A stretch of DNA of 64,000 nt from Hydrogenispora ethanolica. Lineage in GTDB: Bacteria > Bacillota > UBA4882 > UBA8346. The position numbers were made by a program, and so were the translations under genes. Every line of letters starts with the position of its first letter. The stretch's first letter is position 1. This document shows, in pieces, positions 26,006 through 34,955 of the stretch. The notes beneath the pieces are model-generated. The model ran no database searches. It was given only the letters and a program-made list of their open reading frames with translations, and was not told where the DNA came from. The stretch covers positions 1 through 64,000 of the forward strand of contig NZ_SLUN01000035.1 of the NCBI RefSeq assembly GCF_004340685.1. The letters run 5' to 3'.

Positions 26006-27418
26006 CTAGCTGTCAGGATGGTGGTAAGTCTCCCAACCGAAATAGGTTACAAACGCCTCTTCCAGGATGACGGCGGTATGCGCCGGATTCATGGCGGTGT
26101 GATGTTCAAAACCGTTCTGGCAGATGAAACGGAGCAATTCTTGCAGGCGGGGAACAGCGATCACGGCGCGGCTTCCGAAAGTATCCAACGGATCAGCGGT
26201 ATAAGTTCCCTCTCCGACGTAAGTCCGGATCGTCCCGTGCCGGTCATCGGTGCTGATCCGGGCGTAGCTCATGGGGCCGGATGCCACGCGCCCGACGATG
26301 GTGCCATAGGTATTTTCCCTTCCTAAGGTCGTGCCGAGAATCTCGGCCCATCCCATACAGGTCGCAGGGAAAAAGCTTTTAGCCCAGTTCCCGCAGTGGA
26401 ACAGCACGCATTTATCGGGATCGTCGGCGTAATTGTTGTTCCAGTCCACCAAGGCGCTGGGCCGGCCGGAGGCCAACTGTAAGGCATACATCGATACCGC
26501 GCCGGTGACATCCACCTCACAAGCGCTCGGGAATAAGCGCTTGCTCATCATGCTCATCAACGCGCAGACATTGATGGCGTAATTGCTTTGCAACGAGTCC
26601 CAGCATTGAATGGCGGTGGCGTGCAGCTCGTTCGCAGTCATCCAATCGGTGATGACCGTTCCCAATTTGGCCATTTTCAGCAGGGGAAGTTCCGGCACAG
26701 CCGCGGTATCGGTATAATCCCTGATTTTATTCAGAAACTCCTTCACTTGCGGGTGGTCATCGGCCAACCGTTGGGTGGCTCCCAAAACCTCCGAAAGATC
26801 CAGGGTATTGACGGAGATTCCGTTGGCCTGCAATAGTTTTTCACTGTACCGGACGGTATTGAAAGCGGCCGGGCGCGCCCCGATGGCTCCCATCCTGGCC
26901 GTACGCACGCCATTCACCACCCGGCAGACTGCGGCGAACTTTTGTAACTCCGCTTTGAACTCCGCGCTATCGGGGTGCACGGTATGCGATTGGGTCAGGG
27001 AAAAGGCGTAACCGTACTGGCGCAGGTTGTTACAGACCGAGATCTTGCCGCAGAACGCATCACGGCGGTGCTCGACATTGAAACGGTCCAAATCATCGGG
27101 ATAAGCCTGGATCAGAATGGGAACCCGCAATCCGGAGAGTTTGACCGTATCCGCCACGGCTCTCTCATCGCCGAAATTCGGCAGGATCACCAAGATACCG
27201 GCAATTCGGGAACGGTGTTTTTGAAACAGCTCCGCGCAGATCTTGGCGTCTTGCCAGGTCTCCACCGCGCCCAGCTTGGTCTGGTCCTCTCCCAGCATGA
27301 CGGCGTCCATGTCCAGCTCGGCGAGGAGCTTGACGATATCCCGGCGTCCCTCCGCCACCAGGTGATCGGGGAAAAAATCACGGTTGCTGATGATGACGCC
27401 CAACGTTATTTTATTCAT
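26006..27418 (-). CDS. L-fucose/L-arabinose isomerase-family sugar isomerase
   Basis: A 470-residue protein of the fucose/arabinose isomerase fold. Visible segments are ILVILPNFGDERA, VNGVRTARMGAIGARPAAFNT, the metal-site Glu region PSACEVDVTGAVSMYAL, and a C-terminal HHTAMNP that may supply a metal-binding His. GGGGAGG precedes the ATG. It should convert an imported aldose to the ketose that the next kinase phosphorylates. Whether the sugar is apiose, another pentose or a sulfo-sugar cannot be settled by eye. Confidence 0.85.
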   Translation of the reverse strand: MNKITLGVIISNRDFFPDHLVAEGRRDIVKLLAELDMDAVMLGEDQTKLGAVETWQDAKICAELFQKHRSRIAGILVILPNFGDERAVADTVKLSGLRVPILIQAYPDDLDRFNVEHRRDAFCGKISVCNNLRQYGYAFSLTQSHTVHPDSAEFKAELQKFAAVCRVVNGVRTARMGAIGARPAAFNTVRYSEKLLQANGISVNTLDLSEVLGATQRLADDHPQVKEFLNKIRDYTDTAAVPELPLLKMAKLGTVITDWMTANELHATAIQCWDSLQSNYAINVCALMSMMSKRLFPSACEVDVTGAVSMYALQLASGRPSALVDWNNNYADDPDKCVLFHCGNWAKSFFPATCMGWAEILGTTLGRENTYGTIVGRVASGPMSYARISTDDRHGTIRTYVGEGTYTADPLDTFGSRAVIAVPRLQELLRFICQNGFEHHTAMNPAHTAVILEEAFVTYFGWETYHHPDS

Positions 27419-27459
27419 CCGACACTACCTCCCCAAAGAATCGTTGTAAAACTGGATGG

Positions 27460-28947
27460 TTACCGGGTGAGCGCCCGGGCCACCGCCTCCCGCCATTCTC
27501 CGAACAGCCGCTCCCGGACGGCGGCCGCCATTTGCGGATAAAAGCTGCGTTCGGCCCGCCAGTTGCCGGCAATCTCCGCCAAACTGCGCCAAAGGCCGGT
27601 TCCCAGACCCGCCAGATAAGCGGCGCCCAGAGCGGAGACTTCTCGGGCATGGGGCCGGGTGACGGGCACATTTAAGATATCCGCCTGAAACTGCATCAAA
27701 AATTCATTGCCCGCCGCGCCGCCGTCGGCACGTAACGCCGCCACCCCGATGCCGCTCTCCGCCTGCATCAGGTCGACGACTTCCCGCACTTGATAGGCGA
27801 TGGCTTCCAGTCCGGCCCGGATGAGGTGTCCGCGGCCGGTGGCCCGGGTCAAACCGGTAATGATCCCGCGCGCTTCCATATCCCAATAAGGCGCAGCCAA
27901 GCCCACAAACGCCGGGACTAGATAAACTCCGTCGTTCCCCGGTAATTGGGCGGCAATCGCCGAACTGGCCGCCACATCGTCGATGATCCCCAAACCGTCC
28001 CGCAACCATTGCATGGTAGCGCCGGTCACATTGATGATCCCCTCATACGCGTAGTTGACCTCATCCCGCAGGCCCCAGGCCAACGTGGCGGCCAGCCCCT
28101 GGCTCGAACGGACCGGACAACTGCCGGCCTGCATCATCAGGGAAGTACCTGTGCCATAGGTGGCCTTGATCATGCCCGGCTCAAAACAGCCCTCGCCAAA
28201 CAGCGCCGCCTGGGAATCGCCGATCAGGGCGGCGATGGGTAAGCCGGCCGGCAGGCCGCCGACCGCCGCCGTTTCTCCGTACCGATGAGCCGAGGGTAAA
28301 ACCGCGGGCAGCATAGCCCGGGGAATTCCCAAAATGTCGAGGAGTTCTTCATCCCAATCCAGATCATAAATGTTATAAAGCAGCGTCCGGGAAGCGTTGG
28401 AGTAATCGGTGGCAAAGACTTTGCCCCCGGTAAGATTCCATAGCAGCCAGCTGTCGATGGTGCCGAAACAGACCTCGCCGCGCTGCGCCCGCGCCCGGAG
28501 CCCGGGAACCTGGTCCAGGATCCATTTCAGTTTGGTTCCCGAAAAATAGGGATCGAGGGGTAAACCGGTTTTCCGGCGGAAGAGCGCCTCATAGCCCCCG
28601 GCGATCAATTCCTTGCAAATTCCCACGCTACGGCGGCATTGCCAGACAATGGCGCGGTACAAGGGACGCCCGGTCCCGCGTTCCCATACCAAAGTGGTCT
28701 CGCGCTGATTGGTGATGGCCAACGCCCGGATCGATCCGCCGGCCGGCGTCTTGGCTAGAACCTCCTGAAGCAGATCGGCCACGCCGAGCCAGATCGCCAT
28801 GGGATCGTGTTCGACCCATCCGTTCTCCGGGTAGTACTGTTGGATCTCGCCATAGGCCCGGCTCACGATCCGCGCTTGGCCATCGATCAACAAAACCTTG
28901 CTTCCGGTCGTCCCCTGATCAATGGCCAGGATGAACCCTTCGGACAT
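27460..28947 (-). CDS. FGGY-family carbohydrate kinase
   Basis: A 495-residue kinase close to glycerol kinase in layout. The N-terminal phosphate loop is AIDQGTTGSKV, followed by GWVEHDP, TNQRETTLVWER and, in the C-terminal domain, TYGTGTSLMM and ADGGAAGNEFLMQ. In this cluster the likely substrate is the ketose formed by the isomerase, yielding a ketose phosphate for the split transketolase. Glycerol kinase is the main alternative, but no glycerol genes are nearby. Confidence 0.9.
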   Translation of the reverse strand: MSEGFILAIDQGTTGSKVLLIDGQARIVSRAYGEIQQYYPENGWVEHDPMAIWLGVADLLQEVLAKTPAGGSIRALAITNQRETTLVWERGTGRPLYRAIVWQCRRSVGICKELIAGGYEALFRRKTGLPLDPYFSGTKLKWILDQVPGLRARAQRGEVCFGTIDSWLLWNLTGGKVFATDYSNASRTLLYNIYDLDWDEELLDILGIPRAMLPAVLPSAHRYGETAAVGGLPAGLPIAALIGDSQAALFGEGCFEPGMIKATYGTGTSLMMQAGSCPVRSSQGLAATLAWGLRDEVNYAYEGIINVTGATMQWLRDGLGIIDDVAASSAIAAQLPGNDGVYLVPAFVGLAAPYWDMEARGIITGLTRATGRGHLIRAGLEAIAYQVREVVDLMQAESGIGVAALRADGGAAGNEFLMQFQADILNVPVTRPHAREVSALGAAYLAGLGTGLWRSLAEIAGNWRAERSFYPQMAAAVRERLFGEWREAVARALTR

Positions 28948-28992
28948 TCACGATCCCTCCCTCGGATTGGTGTGCTATGGAGGATATTGGAT

Positions 28993-29940
28993 TCAGGCGG
29001 AAGCTTTCGTGCTGCGGAGAAGCTCCTCAGCCTTTTGAGCCAGCGTTGCGGCAGTTAAACCGTAATGCTCCCAGATCTCCCGCTGATTGCCGACGACGGC
29101 AAATTCATCGGGAATGGCCATGATCTGCAGCGGCCGTGGCCGACAGCGACCGAGCAGCGCGGCGATGCTGCAGCCCAGACCGCCGTAAATGCTATGCTCC
29201 TCCATGACAATCAACGCTTGCGTTTCCTGCGCGGCTTGCAAGACGATCCGTTCATCCAGGGGTTTAATGGTATGAATCTCAATGATACGGGCGCTGATTC
29301 CTCTTTGATGCAAGATCTCACCGGCATCCAAAGCGATCCGGACCACTTCTCCCGTCGTCACAATCGTCAGATCCGTTCCCGGCAGCAGCAAACAGCCCTT
29401 CCCGATCTCCGGCACAAAAGCCCCATCATGAACATCGGGAACCGGCCCCCGGCCGGTTCTCAGGTAGACTGGACGGTCATAGCCGGCCAATAAACGGGTC
29501 AAATGCGCCGTTTCCCGGTTATCTGAGGGAATGATCACAGTCAAATCGGGTATTGCCTGCATTACGGCGATATCTTGCAACGAATGGTGCGTCGCGCCCA
29601 GGGCGCCGTAGCTTACACCGCCGCTGATTCCTACCAGCTTGACATTTTGATGGGAGTACGCCACATCGACTTTGATCTGCTCCACGCTGCGCATGGTCAA
29701 AAAGCAAGCGGGAGAGCAAGCGAACGGTTTTTTCCCACAAGACGCCAGGCCGGCGGCGATCCCCACCAGATTCTGTTCGGCGATCCCCACCTCGACGAAT
29801 TGCTCCGGCAATTCGTCGGCAAACCGGTCCAAAGATGCAGACCCCCTGGAATCGCAAGCCAAGGCGATAATATCCGGATCGTTTCGGGCCAACTCCAACA
29901 AAGTTTCGGCGAAAACTTGACGGTTCGCGGCAGTGGGCAT
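28993..29940 (-). CDS. Transketolase C-terminal subunit
   Basis: A 315-residue protein with the pyrimidine-binding domain (VEVGIAEQNLVGIAAGLA, where Glu contacts thiamine diphosphate) and the transketolase C-terminal domain from about residue 190. It pairs with the N-terminal half at 30800-31663. Split transketolases in sugar operons next to an isomerase and FGGY kinase resemble the AptA/AptB apulose-4-phosphate transketolase. The regulator gene between the halves is unusual. Confidence 0.93.
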   Translation of the reverse strand: MPTAANRQVFAETLLELARNDPDIIALACDSRGSASLDRFADELPEQFVEVGIAEQNLVGIAAGLASCGKKPFACSPACFLTMRSVEQIKVDVAYSHQNVKLVGISGGVSYGALGATHHSLQDIAVMQAIPDLTVIIPSDNRETAHLTRLLAGYDRPVYLRTGRGPVPDVHDGAFVPEIGKGCLLLPGTDLTIVTTGEVVRIALDAGEILHQRGISARIIEIHTIKPLDERIVLQAAQETQALIVMEEHSIYGGLGCSIAALLGRCRPRPLQIMAIPDEFAVVGNQREIWEHYGLTAATLAQKAEELLRSTKASA

Positions 29941-30030
29941 TGGGTTCTCCCTTCTGAATTTTCAACTTTTTCATAGCATGAAGCCCGCCTTATGAGGTTC
30001 CAAATCCAAGGGTTTTAATTCGGCCGGTTT

Positions 30031-30795
30031 TTATTGGACCTCGATGAGTTCCACCCGTTCTTCACTGAGGCTCCTTTTAAAGCTCTCCGGAACGGGAGCA
30101 TTCATAATCAGCCGATTCATCATGCCGGCCGGGCCGACGTAGGCCACGGCGATCTTACCCAATTTGGACTGGTCGGCCACGCCGATCACCGTCTGGGAAG
30201 AAGCAGCCTTGGTCCGCTTCAATTGCACCTGATGCGGGTCGCCGTCGGAAATGCCGTGACCCGAAACCAAGGCGTCGATTCCCATGAAATACTTGTGAGC
30301 GCGGATCTTCGCGAAACTGTCGATGGTTTCGTGCCCATAAGCGACGAAGTTTTGGTGGCCGCAGACCCCGCCGATCAAGATGGTCGTGATATTGGTGTAC
30401 GGCGTCAGCTCCAGGGCCACCTTGATTCCATTGGTAACCACGGTGATATTCTTGTCGCTCCGCAGCGCCCTGGCAACTTCGATACAGGTCGAGCCTTCAT
30501 CCAAGATGATGGTCTCGCCGTTATTCACTAACGAAGCGGCTGTTTGGGCGATCTTCATCTTCACTTCCTGATTGAGCGTTTCTTTGGCGGTTAAGGGCCG
30601 GTCCAGGAACGGTTCGACATGTAACACCGCTCCGCCGTGAGTCCGGACCAGCATCCTTTCTTTCTCCAGCAACTCCAGATCGCGCCGGACCGTGATCGGG
30701 ACCACCGCGAATAACTCACTGAGCGCGGCGACGGTCACCGAGCCGTTCTCCGCCAGCAGTTCTAGAATTCTTTTTCTGCGCTCTTCCGCCAGCAT
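30031..30795 (-). CDS. DeoR-family transcriptional regulator
   Basis: A 254-residue repressor. The N-terminal helix-turn-helix is ERRKRILELLAENG and PITVRRDLELLEKE, and the sensor domain has LDEGSTCIEVARAL and FMGIDALV. It probably binds a sugar-phosphate made by the kinase. The start lies four bases past the transketolase N-subunit stop, and the C-subunit gene follows, so it is co-transcribed within the pathway it likely controls. Confidence 0.93.
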   Translation of the reverse strand: MLAEERRKRILELLAENGSVTVAALSELFAVVPITVRRDLELLEKERMLVRTHGGAVLHVEPFLDRPLTAKETLNQEVKMKIAQTAASLVNNGETIILDEGSTCIEVARALRSDKNITVVTNGIKVALELTPYTNITTILIGGVCGHQNFVAYGHETIDSFAKIRAHKYFMGIDALVSGHGISDGDPHQVQLKRTKAASSQTVIGVADQSKLGKIAVAYVGPAGMMNRLIMNAPVPESFKRSLSEERVELIEVQ

Positions 30796-30799
30796 TCCA

Positions 30800-31663
30800 T
30801 CACACCCTCATCTTGTTCAACTCGGAAACCGCTTGATTATATTCCGTTTCCTTGGGTACCCGGTGGTGCCAGCCGGAATCGCCTTCCATGAAAGAGATCC
30901 CCTTGCCCTTGACCGTGTGGGCGATGAGCAACGACGGATGGCCTTTTTCATAAGGCAATAGCGCCAGGCTTTTGCGGATCTCCGGAAAGGAATGGCCGTC
31001 CGTCTCCCGCACCCGCCAACCGAAGGAGCGCCATTTTTCCGCCAGCGGTTCGGTATCCATGATTGTCCGGGTCGGACCGCTGATCTGAAGGCCGTTGCAG
31101 TCGATGATACAGACCAAGTTATCCAGCCGGTAATGGGCGGCGGCCATCGCGGCCTCCCAAAGTGATCCTTCCGTCAGCTCGCCGTCACCGGTCAGACAGA
31201 AGACACGATAGCTCCGGCCGTCCATCTTGCCGGCCAGCGCCATCCCGGCGGCCACCGACAGTCCGTGTCCCAGCGAACCGGTGGCAATCTCGACCCCCGG
31301 TATTTTGGGATGGGGATGCCCTAGCAGCAGGCTATCGAATTTACAAAAACCCTCCAATTCGATTTTGGGAAAAAAGCCGCGGTCCGCCAGGATGGCATAG
31401 TAAGCTTCGCAACTGTGCCCCTTGCTCAAAATGAAACGGTCCCGGTCCGGGCTGTCGCAATTCTGCGGCGAAAACTTCAATACGTCATAAAACAGGGTTA
31501 CCAAAAGATCGACGGTCGAAAGCGCCCCACCGATATGTCCGGTTCCGGAGCGATAGATCATGTTCAAAAGTTCTTTCCGAACATGGAGCGCTTTTTGCTC
31601 CAGAAACTGGCTGGACTTTCGCTGCGCCGGATTGGCGGATAATCCTTCGTCTTCAGGCATCAT
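30800..31663 (-). CDS. Transketolase N-terminal (thiamine diphosphate-binding) subunit
   Basis: A 287-residue protein with GHIGGALSTVD, SKGHSCEAYYAIL, GSLGHGLSVAAGMAL and the diphosphate-binding TGDGELTEGSLWEA with the closing IIDCN. It is half of a two-subunit transketolase. Given the isomerase and kinase, it would transfer a two-carbon unit from a ketose phosphate to glyceraldehyde 3-phosphate. It heads the conserved gene run, with GGAG upstream of the ATG. Confidence 0.94.
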   Translation of the reverse strand: MMPEDEGLSANPAQRKSSQFLEQKALHVRKELLNMIYRSGTGHIGGALSTVDLLVTLFYDVLKFSPQNCDSPDRDRFILSKGHSCEAYYAILADRGFFPKIELEGFCKFDSLLLGHPHPKIPGVEIATGSLGHGLSVAAGMALAGKMDGRSYRVFCLTGDGELTEGSLWEAAMAAAHYRLDNLVCIIDCNGLQISGPTRTIMDTEPLAEKWRSFGWRVRETDGHSFPEIRKSLALLPYEKGHPSLLIAHTVKGKGISFMEGDSGWHHRVPKETEYNQAVSELNKMRV

Positions 31664-31682
31664 TTTTCGCTCCGTGATTGTT

Positions 31683-31985
31683 TTATAGCATTTTGATAAA
31701 ACGTAAACGGCTTTGTTCGCGAACAGTACGGTGAAGCGTTCGCGCTTTTCGCTCCCAACCCGTCAACGCTTTCGCAAAATGCTGTATCCGAACATCATCA
31801 CTCATCACCGGATCGTGTCCAGCCGACGTAATCTCGGCGATGACTTCTTTTCCCGTACACCCAGTAGCAATATATGAGCGCTCATGTACGATTATGTATT
31901 TTTTTGTTTGAAACGAAGCAACGCGATGTTCATCGAGGATGATCCGGGTAAAAGTCGTTCCATCGCGAAGAAGTTCTGGGGTCAT
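31683..31985 (-). CDS. Hypothetical protein of 100 residues
   Basis: I do not recognise this protein. The composition looks protein-like (for example KKYIIVHERSYIATG), but the ribosome binding site is weak (GGA only). It ends 20 bases before the transketolase N-subunit gene on the same strand and begins just past a strong hairpin at 32015-32051. It may be a real small gene or a decayed remnant. Confidence 0.35.
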   Translation of the reverse strand: MTPELLRDGTTFTRIILDEHRVASFQTKKYIIVHERSYIATGCTGKEVIAEITSAGHDPVMSDDVRIQHFAKALTGWERKARTLHRTVREQSRLRFIKML

Positions 31986-32014
31986 TGGAGGTCCATCAGA
32001 ATTCTTTCAGATTA

Positions 32015-32051
32015 AAAGACCTGCCGCTCATCCCTGAGCCGGCAGGTCTTT
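32015..32051. terminator. Strong hairpin, probable bidirectional terminator
   Basis: AAAGACCTGCCG at 32015-32026 pairs with CGGCAGGTCTTT at 32040-32051, extended inside by CTCA/TGAG. Short T-runs are present on both sides. It insulates the minus-strand sugar cluster from the plus-strand esterase genes. Confidence 0.7.
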
Positions 32052-32161
32052 CATTCCAATATCGGGTTGTCGCCACCGTAAGGTTTTCGACCGGGCAACC
32101 AGCCATCCAACCCAACTGACAATCACCGCCGGCGGAACTGCCACGAAATATCGTTCCGACA

Positions 32162-32191
32162 TTGACAGGCTGTCCCGTAACCGAGTACTAT
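32162..32191 (+). promoter_or_regulatory. Sigma-A-type promoter for the esterase genes
   Basis: TTGACA at 32162-32167 and TACTAT at 32186-32191 are 18 bases apart. The first esterase start codon follows at 32228. Confidence 0.5.
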
Positions 32192-32227
32192 AAAATTATG
32201 GAAATAAAAGCTAAGGGGGATAAACTG

Positions 32228-33238
32228 ATGAAACATGAGTTCCTGATCTCCCTCCCCTATCTGTTGATGATAGGAATGGTGGCTCTGGGAAGTCTATGGA
32301 TGATGCCGGCGACCGCTGCCTCCGGGGATGCGGATGCCCCGCTCCGGGACGGGCAGGTCCTAAGCGTCTGGCCGGGAGTTGCGCCGGGTTCGGAAGGCCT
32401 GAGCTTCACGGAAGAGGTCAACGAGCGCAGCGAGGAACCGGAAAAACTCAAAGACCGGGCCGTGGTGAAGATCCTCCGGCCGACCCTCACCGTCTACCGG
32501 CCGGAGAACCCCAATGGCGCGGCGCTGCTGGTGGTGCCGGGAGGCGCCTACCAGCGGGTGGTCATCGATAAAGAAGGAGATGAACTGTCGCCATGGCTCA
32601 AGTCCCTGGGAATCACCTTCTTTGTGCTGCGCTACCGGCTGCCGGGCGACGGCCACCGGCAAGCCGCGGACGTGCCGCTCCAGGATGCCCAACGCGCGCT
32701 GCGCTTGATCCGCAAAAATGCCGCTTCCTGGGGGCTGGATCCCAAACGCCTCGGCGTGATGGGATTTTCGGCCGGCGGCCATGTGGCCTCGAGCCTCGCC
32801 GTGAAGTATAATCAAAAAGTTTACGAACCGCTGGACATCGTGGATGCGGTCAGCGCCCGCCCCGATTTCCTGGTGCTCGGGTATCCGGTCATCACCATGC
32901 GGGATCGTTACGCGCATCCGGGTTCGCGCGCGGAATTGCTCGGGAAAAACCCGACCCCTCAACAGTTGGACGCTTATTCCAATGAGCTGTTCATTACCAG
33001 GGACACGCCGCCCGCGTTCATCATGCATGCCGGCGACGACAGCTCGGTTCCGGTGGAAAATGCGCTCCGTTTCTATCTCGGATTACGGGACGCCGGAGTC
33101 CCGGCCGAGCTTCACATCTTCAAGGAAGGCGGGCACGGGTTCTCGATCCGCTTGGCCAAAGGCAAAACTGCGGAAAACTGGACGTTATTGTGCGGCGAAT
33201 GGTTCCGAGCCATCGGCGTCGCCGGACCGCGACCATAA
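32228..33238 (+). CDS. Secreted alpha/beta-hydrolase (acetyl-xylan-esterase-like)
   Basis: A 336-residue hydrolase with an N-terminal signal peptide (FLISLPYLLMIGMVALG, ending TAASG near residue 35). The oxyanion segment VVPGGAYQ, nucleophile motif GFSAGGH, Asp in HAGDDSSVP and the C-terminal GGHGFS complete the catalytic triad. These features match carbohydrate esterases of the BD-FAE / Axe2-like type that deacetylate xylan or pectin. The ATG at 32228 follows GGGGG; an earlier GTG-like frame extension lacks a site. The next gene is another secreted esterase, so the pair may deacetylate cell-wall polysaccharide. Confidence 0.88.
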   Translation: MKHEFLISLPYLLMIGMVALGSLWMMPATAASGDADAPLRDGQVLSVWPGVAPGSEGLSFTEEVNERSEEPEKLKDRAVVKILRPTLTVYRPENPNGAALLVVPGGAYQRVVIDKEGDELSPWLKSLGITFFVLRYRLPGDGHRQAADVPLQDAQRALRLIRKNAASWGLDPKRLGVMGFSAGGHVASSLAVKYNQKVYEPLDIVDAVSARPDFLVLGYPVITMRDRYAHPGSRAELLGKNPTPQQLDAYSNELFITRDTPPAFIMHAGDDSSVPVENALRFYLGLRDAGVPAELHIFKEGGHGFSIRLAKGKTAENWTLLCGEWFRAIGVAGPRP

Positions 33239-33256
33239 ACTGAAGGAGTGACAACC

Positions 33257-34027
33257 TTGCGGCATCTCTCACGCATTCTGGTATTGGCGACCATCCTGAT
33301 CGCCATGGGCTGTTTCTGGCTGACCCGGCGGGGACTGCAGGCGGCCGAGAAGCAGATTTCCGTTTATATCGCCGGAGACTCGACGGCCTGTGACTACCCA
33401 CCGGACCGGGCGCCGCGCACCGGATGGGGCCAGGAACTGGGTCAATTTTTCACCGATCGGGTGGCGGTCCGGAATGAAGCGATCTCGGGACGGAGTTCCA
33501 TGAGTTTCATCGCGGAAGGGGCTTTAGACGGGATCTTGGGCCGGATCAAGCCGAATGATTATTTGTTCATTCAGTTCGGCCACAACGATGCGAAGCAGGC
33601 GGACCCCTCCCGTTACACCGAACCTTTCACGAGCTACCAAGCAAATTTGCTCAAATATATCCAAGGCGCCCGGGACAAAGGGGCCATCCCCGTTCTCCTG
33701 AGTCCCATCAGCCGGTTCAGTTTTGACGCGGGCGGAAAAGTGCGGCCCACCCACGGCGATTACCCGCGGGCCATGCGCCAATTGGCGGAACGGGAGAAAG
33801 TGCCCTTCATCGACATGACCGAAAAGACCCGGCGACTCATGGAAGAGCTGGGTCCGGAAAAATCCGGGCTCTTCTTCATGAATTTAAAACCCGGCGAGAG
33901 CCCCAATTATCCCGACGGCTCGGAAGACGGAACCCACTTGCGGCTGGAAGGGGCCACGGCCTTCGCCCGGCTGGTGATCGAAGGGATCCGGGAAGCTGAG
34001 TTGCCGCTGGCGGAGTTTATCAAGTAA
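33257..34027 (+). CDS. SGNH-hydrolase, rhamnogalacturonan acetylesterase type
   Basis: A 256-residue secreted esterase. A signal or anchor segment (ILVLATILIAMGCFWL, with a possible lipobox Cys) precedes the blocks of the SGNH fold: block I AGDSTACDY, block II around NEAISGRSS, block III FGHNDAK, and block V DGTHL. These match rhamnogalacturonan acetylesterases. I use the TTG at 33257 because AAGGAG lies eight bases upstream; the GTG at 33248 overlaps that site. It removes acetyl groups from pectin backbone, in line with uronate use elsewhere in the window. Confidence 0.9.
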   Translation: MRHLSRILVLATILIAMGCFWLTRRGLQAAEKQISVYIAGDSTACDYPPDRAPRTGWGQELGQFFTDRVAVRNEAISGRSSMSFIAEGALDGILGRIKPNDYLFIQFGHNDAKQADPSRYTEPFTSYQANLLKYIQGARDKGAIPVLLSPISRFSFDAGGKVRPTHGDYPRAMRQLAEREKVPFIDMTEKTRRLMEELGPEKSGLFFMNLKPGESPNYPDGSEDGTHLRLEGATAFARLVIEGIREAELPLAEFIK

Positions 34028-34039
34028 AGCGAAGCTTCA

Positions 34040-34077
34040 GCAATCGAAAAGCCAGCGTTAAGCCGGCTTTTCGATTG
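34040..34077. terminator. Convergent terminator hairpin
   Basis: GCAATCGAAAAGCC at 34040-34053 pairs with its exact inverse at 34064-34077. It lies between convergent genes and overlaps the last codons of the minus-strand gene that ends at 34058, so each strand carries a short T-rich arm. Confidence 0.75.
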
Positions 34078-34486
34078 CCGCCGAAGCAGGCTGGACTGCA
34101 ATCTCCTCAAACACATTCGTTCCCATGCCCTCTCGTGACGCCCATTGGAAATGTTCAAGCAAACGAATTCTCCCGTCAGGCAGGCGGCTGATTTCGCAAG
34201 TCGAATATCCGCCATCCAACCGGCCTTCCGTGTCTACCTGAGCATATCGGAAATGAAGTCCTTCCTCGGTCATCGTTCCCACTAAATAGCCAAGTTTCAC
34301 TTTTCCGCCGGCATATTGCGCCGAAACAACCGCACCATTCTGAACAAAGCGGAATATGGTCTCCGAATTGACTTCTCCGCCTTCAGCCGTTTCCACCACG
34401 CACATTTGAATTCCATCCAGAGAGACGGGTTTTCCCATTGGCAACATTTCTCCTGCTCCTTTCAGTATTTGGATTTGTCCACTCAT
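34058..34486 (-). CDS. Small conserved protein, 'N-acetylglutamate synthase'-labelled family
   Basis: A 142-residue cytoplasmic protein. The central pattern (GEVNSETIFRFVQNG, SAQYAGGKVKLGYLVG, LHFRYAQVD, RIRLLEHFQW) matches a small beta-rich family that databases often label n-acetylglutamate synthase without evidence. I assign no enzymatic role. It is monocistronic between two terminators. Confidence 0.7.
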   Translation of the reverse strand: MSGQIQILKGAGEMLPMGKPVSLDGIQMCVVETAEGGEVNSETIFRFVQNGAVVSAQYAGGKVKLGYLVGTMTEEGLHFRYAQVDTEGRLDGGYSTCEISRLPDGRIRLLEHFQWASREGMGTNVFEEIAVQPASAAIEKPA

Positions 34487-34862
34487 TATATTATACCATA
34501 TTTTTCAAATGGGAATTTCAAAAAACGTTACAACCAGCTCACAAAAGAGCGGATTGGTATCATGCCGCTGACAACCGGCAGGCTTTCGGTCGTCTCTGCT
34601 TCGCTAATTTCCATTTCCATCTCACCAAGGATTCCCAATAGCCCCCTCAAGCTGACATGCCCCTTCCCAAAACGATGCTTCTTCCTCTCCGGCTCTATTT
34701 CTCATTCCCCGGGCGTGTCAGCCATGGGCTCCGGAAGGTCAGCTGTCCGCTTTAGAACGTTTGCCAAAAGCTTCGGAAGGTCCGCTATTGACACCGGCGA
34801 GCCTTCCGGAGCTTTCGGAACCCTTTCAGAAAGCTTCGGACAGCCCTCTCACTCAAAAGCAA
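34487..34862. other. Intergenic region with degenerate 21-bp periodicity
   Basis: No convincing gene. From about 34720 to 34860 the DNA repeats variants of GCTTCGGAAGGTC and CCTTCCGGAGC at roughly 21-base steps, a weak echo of the arrays at 20786-21040 and 46826-47254. Long frames on the plus strand here look like repeat-driven shadows. Confidence 0.4.
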
Positions 34863-34900
34863 ACCCCGCCATCAAGTTGTAAAACCAACTTCATGGCGGG
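34863..34900. terminator. Terminator of the alcohol dehydrogenase gene
   Basis: CCCCGCCAT...AAGTTG at 34863-34878 pairs with CAACTT...ATGGCGGGG at 34885-34900 around a six-base loop. A T-rich tail lies on the minus strand after the stem, fitting the minus-strand dehydrogenase gene that ends at 34956. Confidence 0.8.
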
Positions 34901-34955
34901 GTCGATTGGAAGGGTCTTCAGTTTTTCCACTCGGACAGCGGGAAAAGCAGGGCGC

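Noticed and set aside
34316-34882. 188-codon frame on the plus strand
   Set aside because: Overlaps the conserved small protein on the other strand and continues through 21-bp-periodic DNA into a terminator; no start signal.
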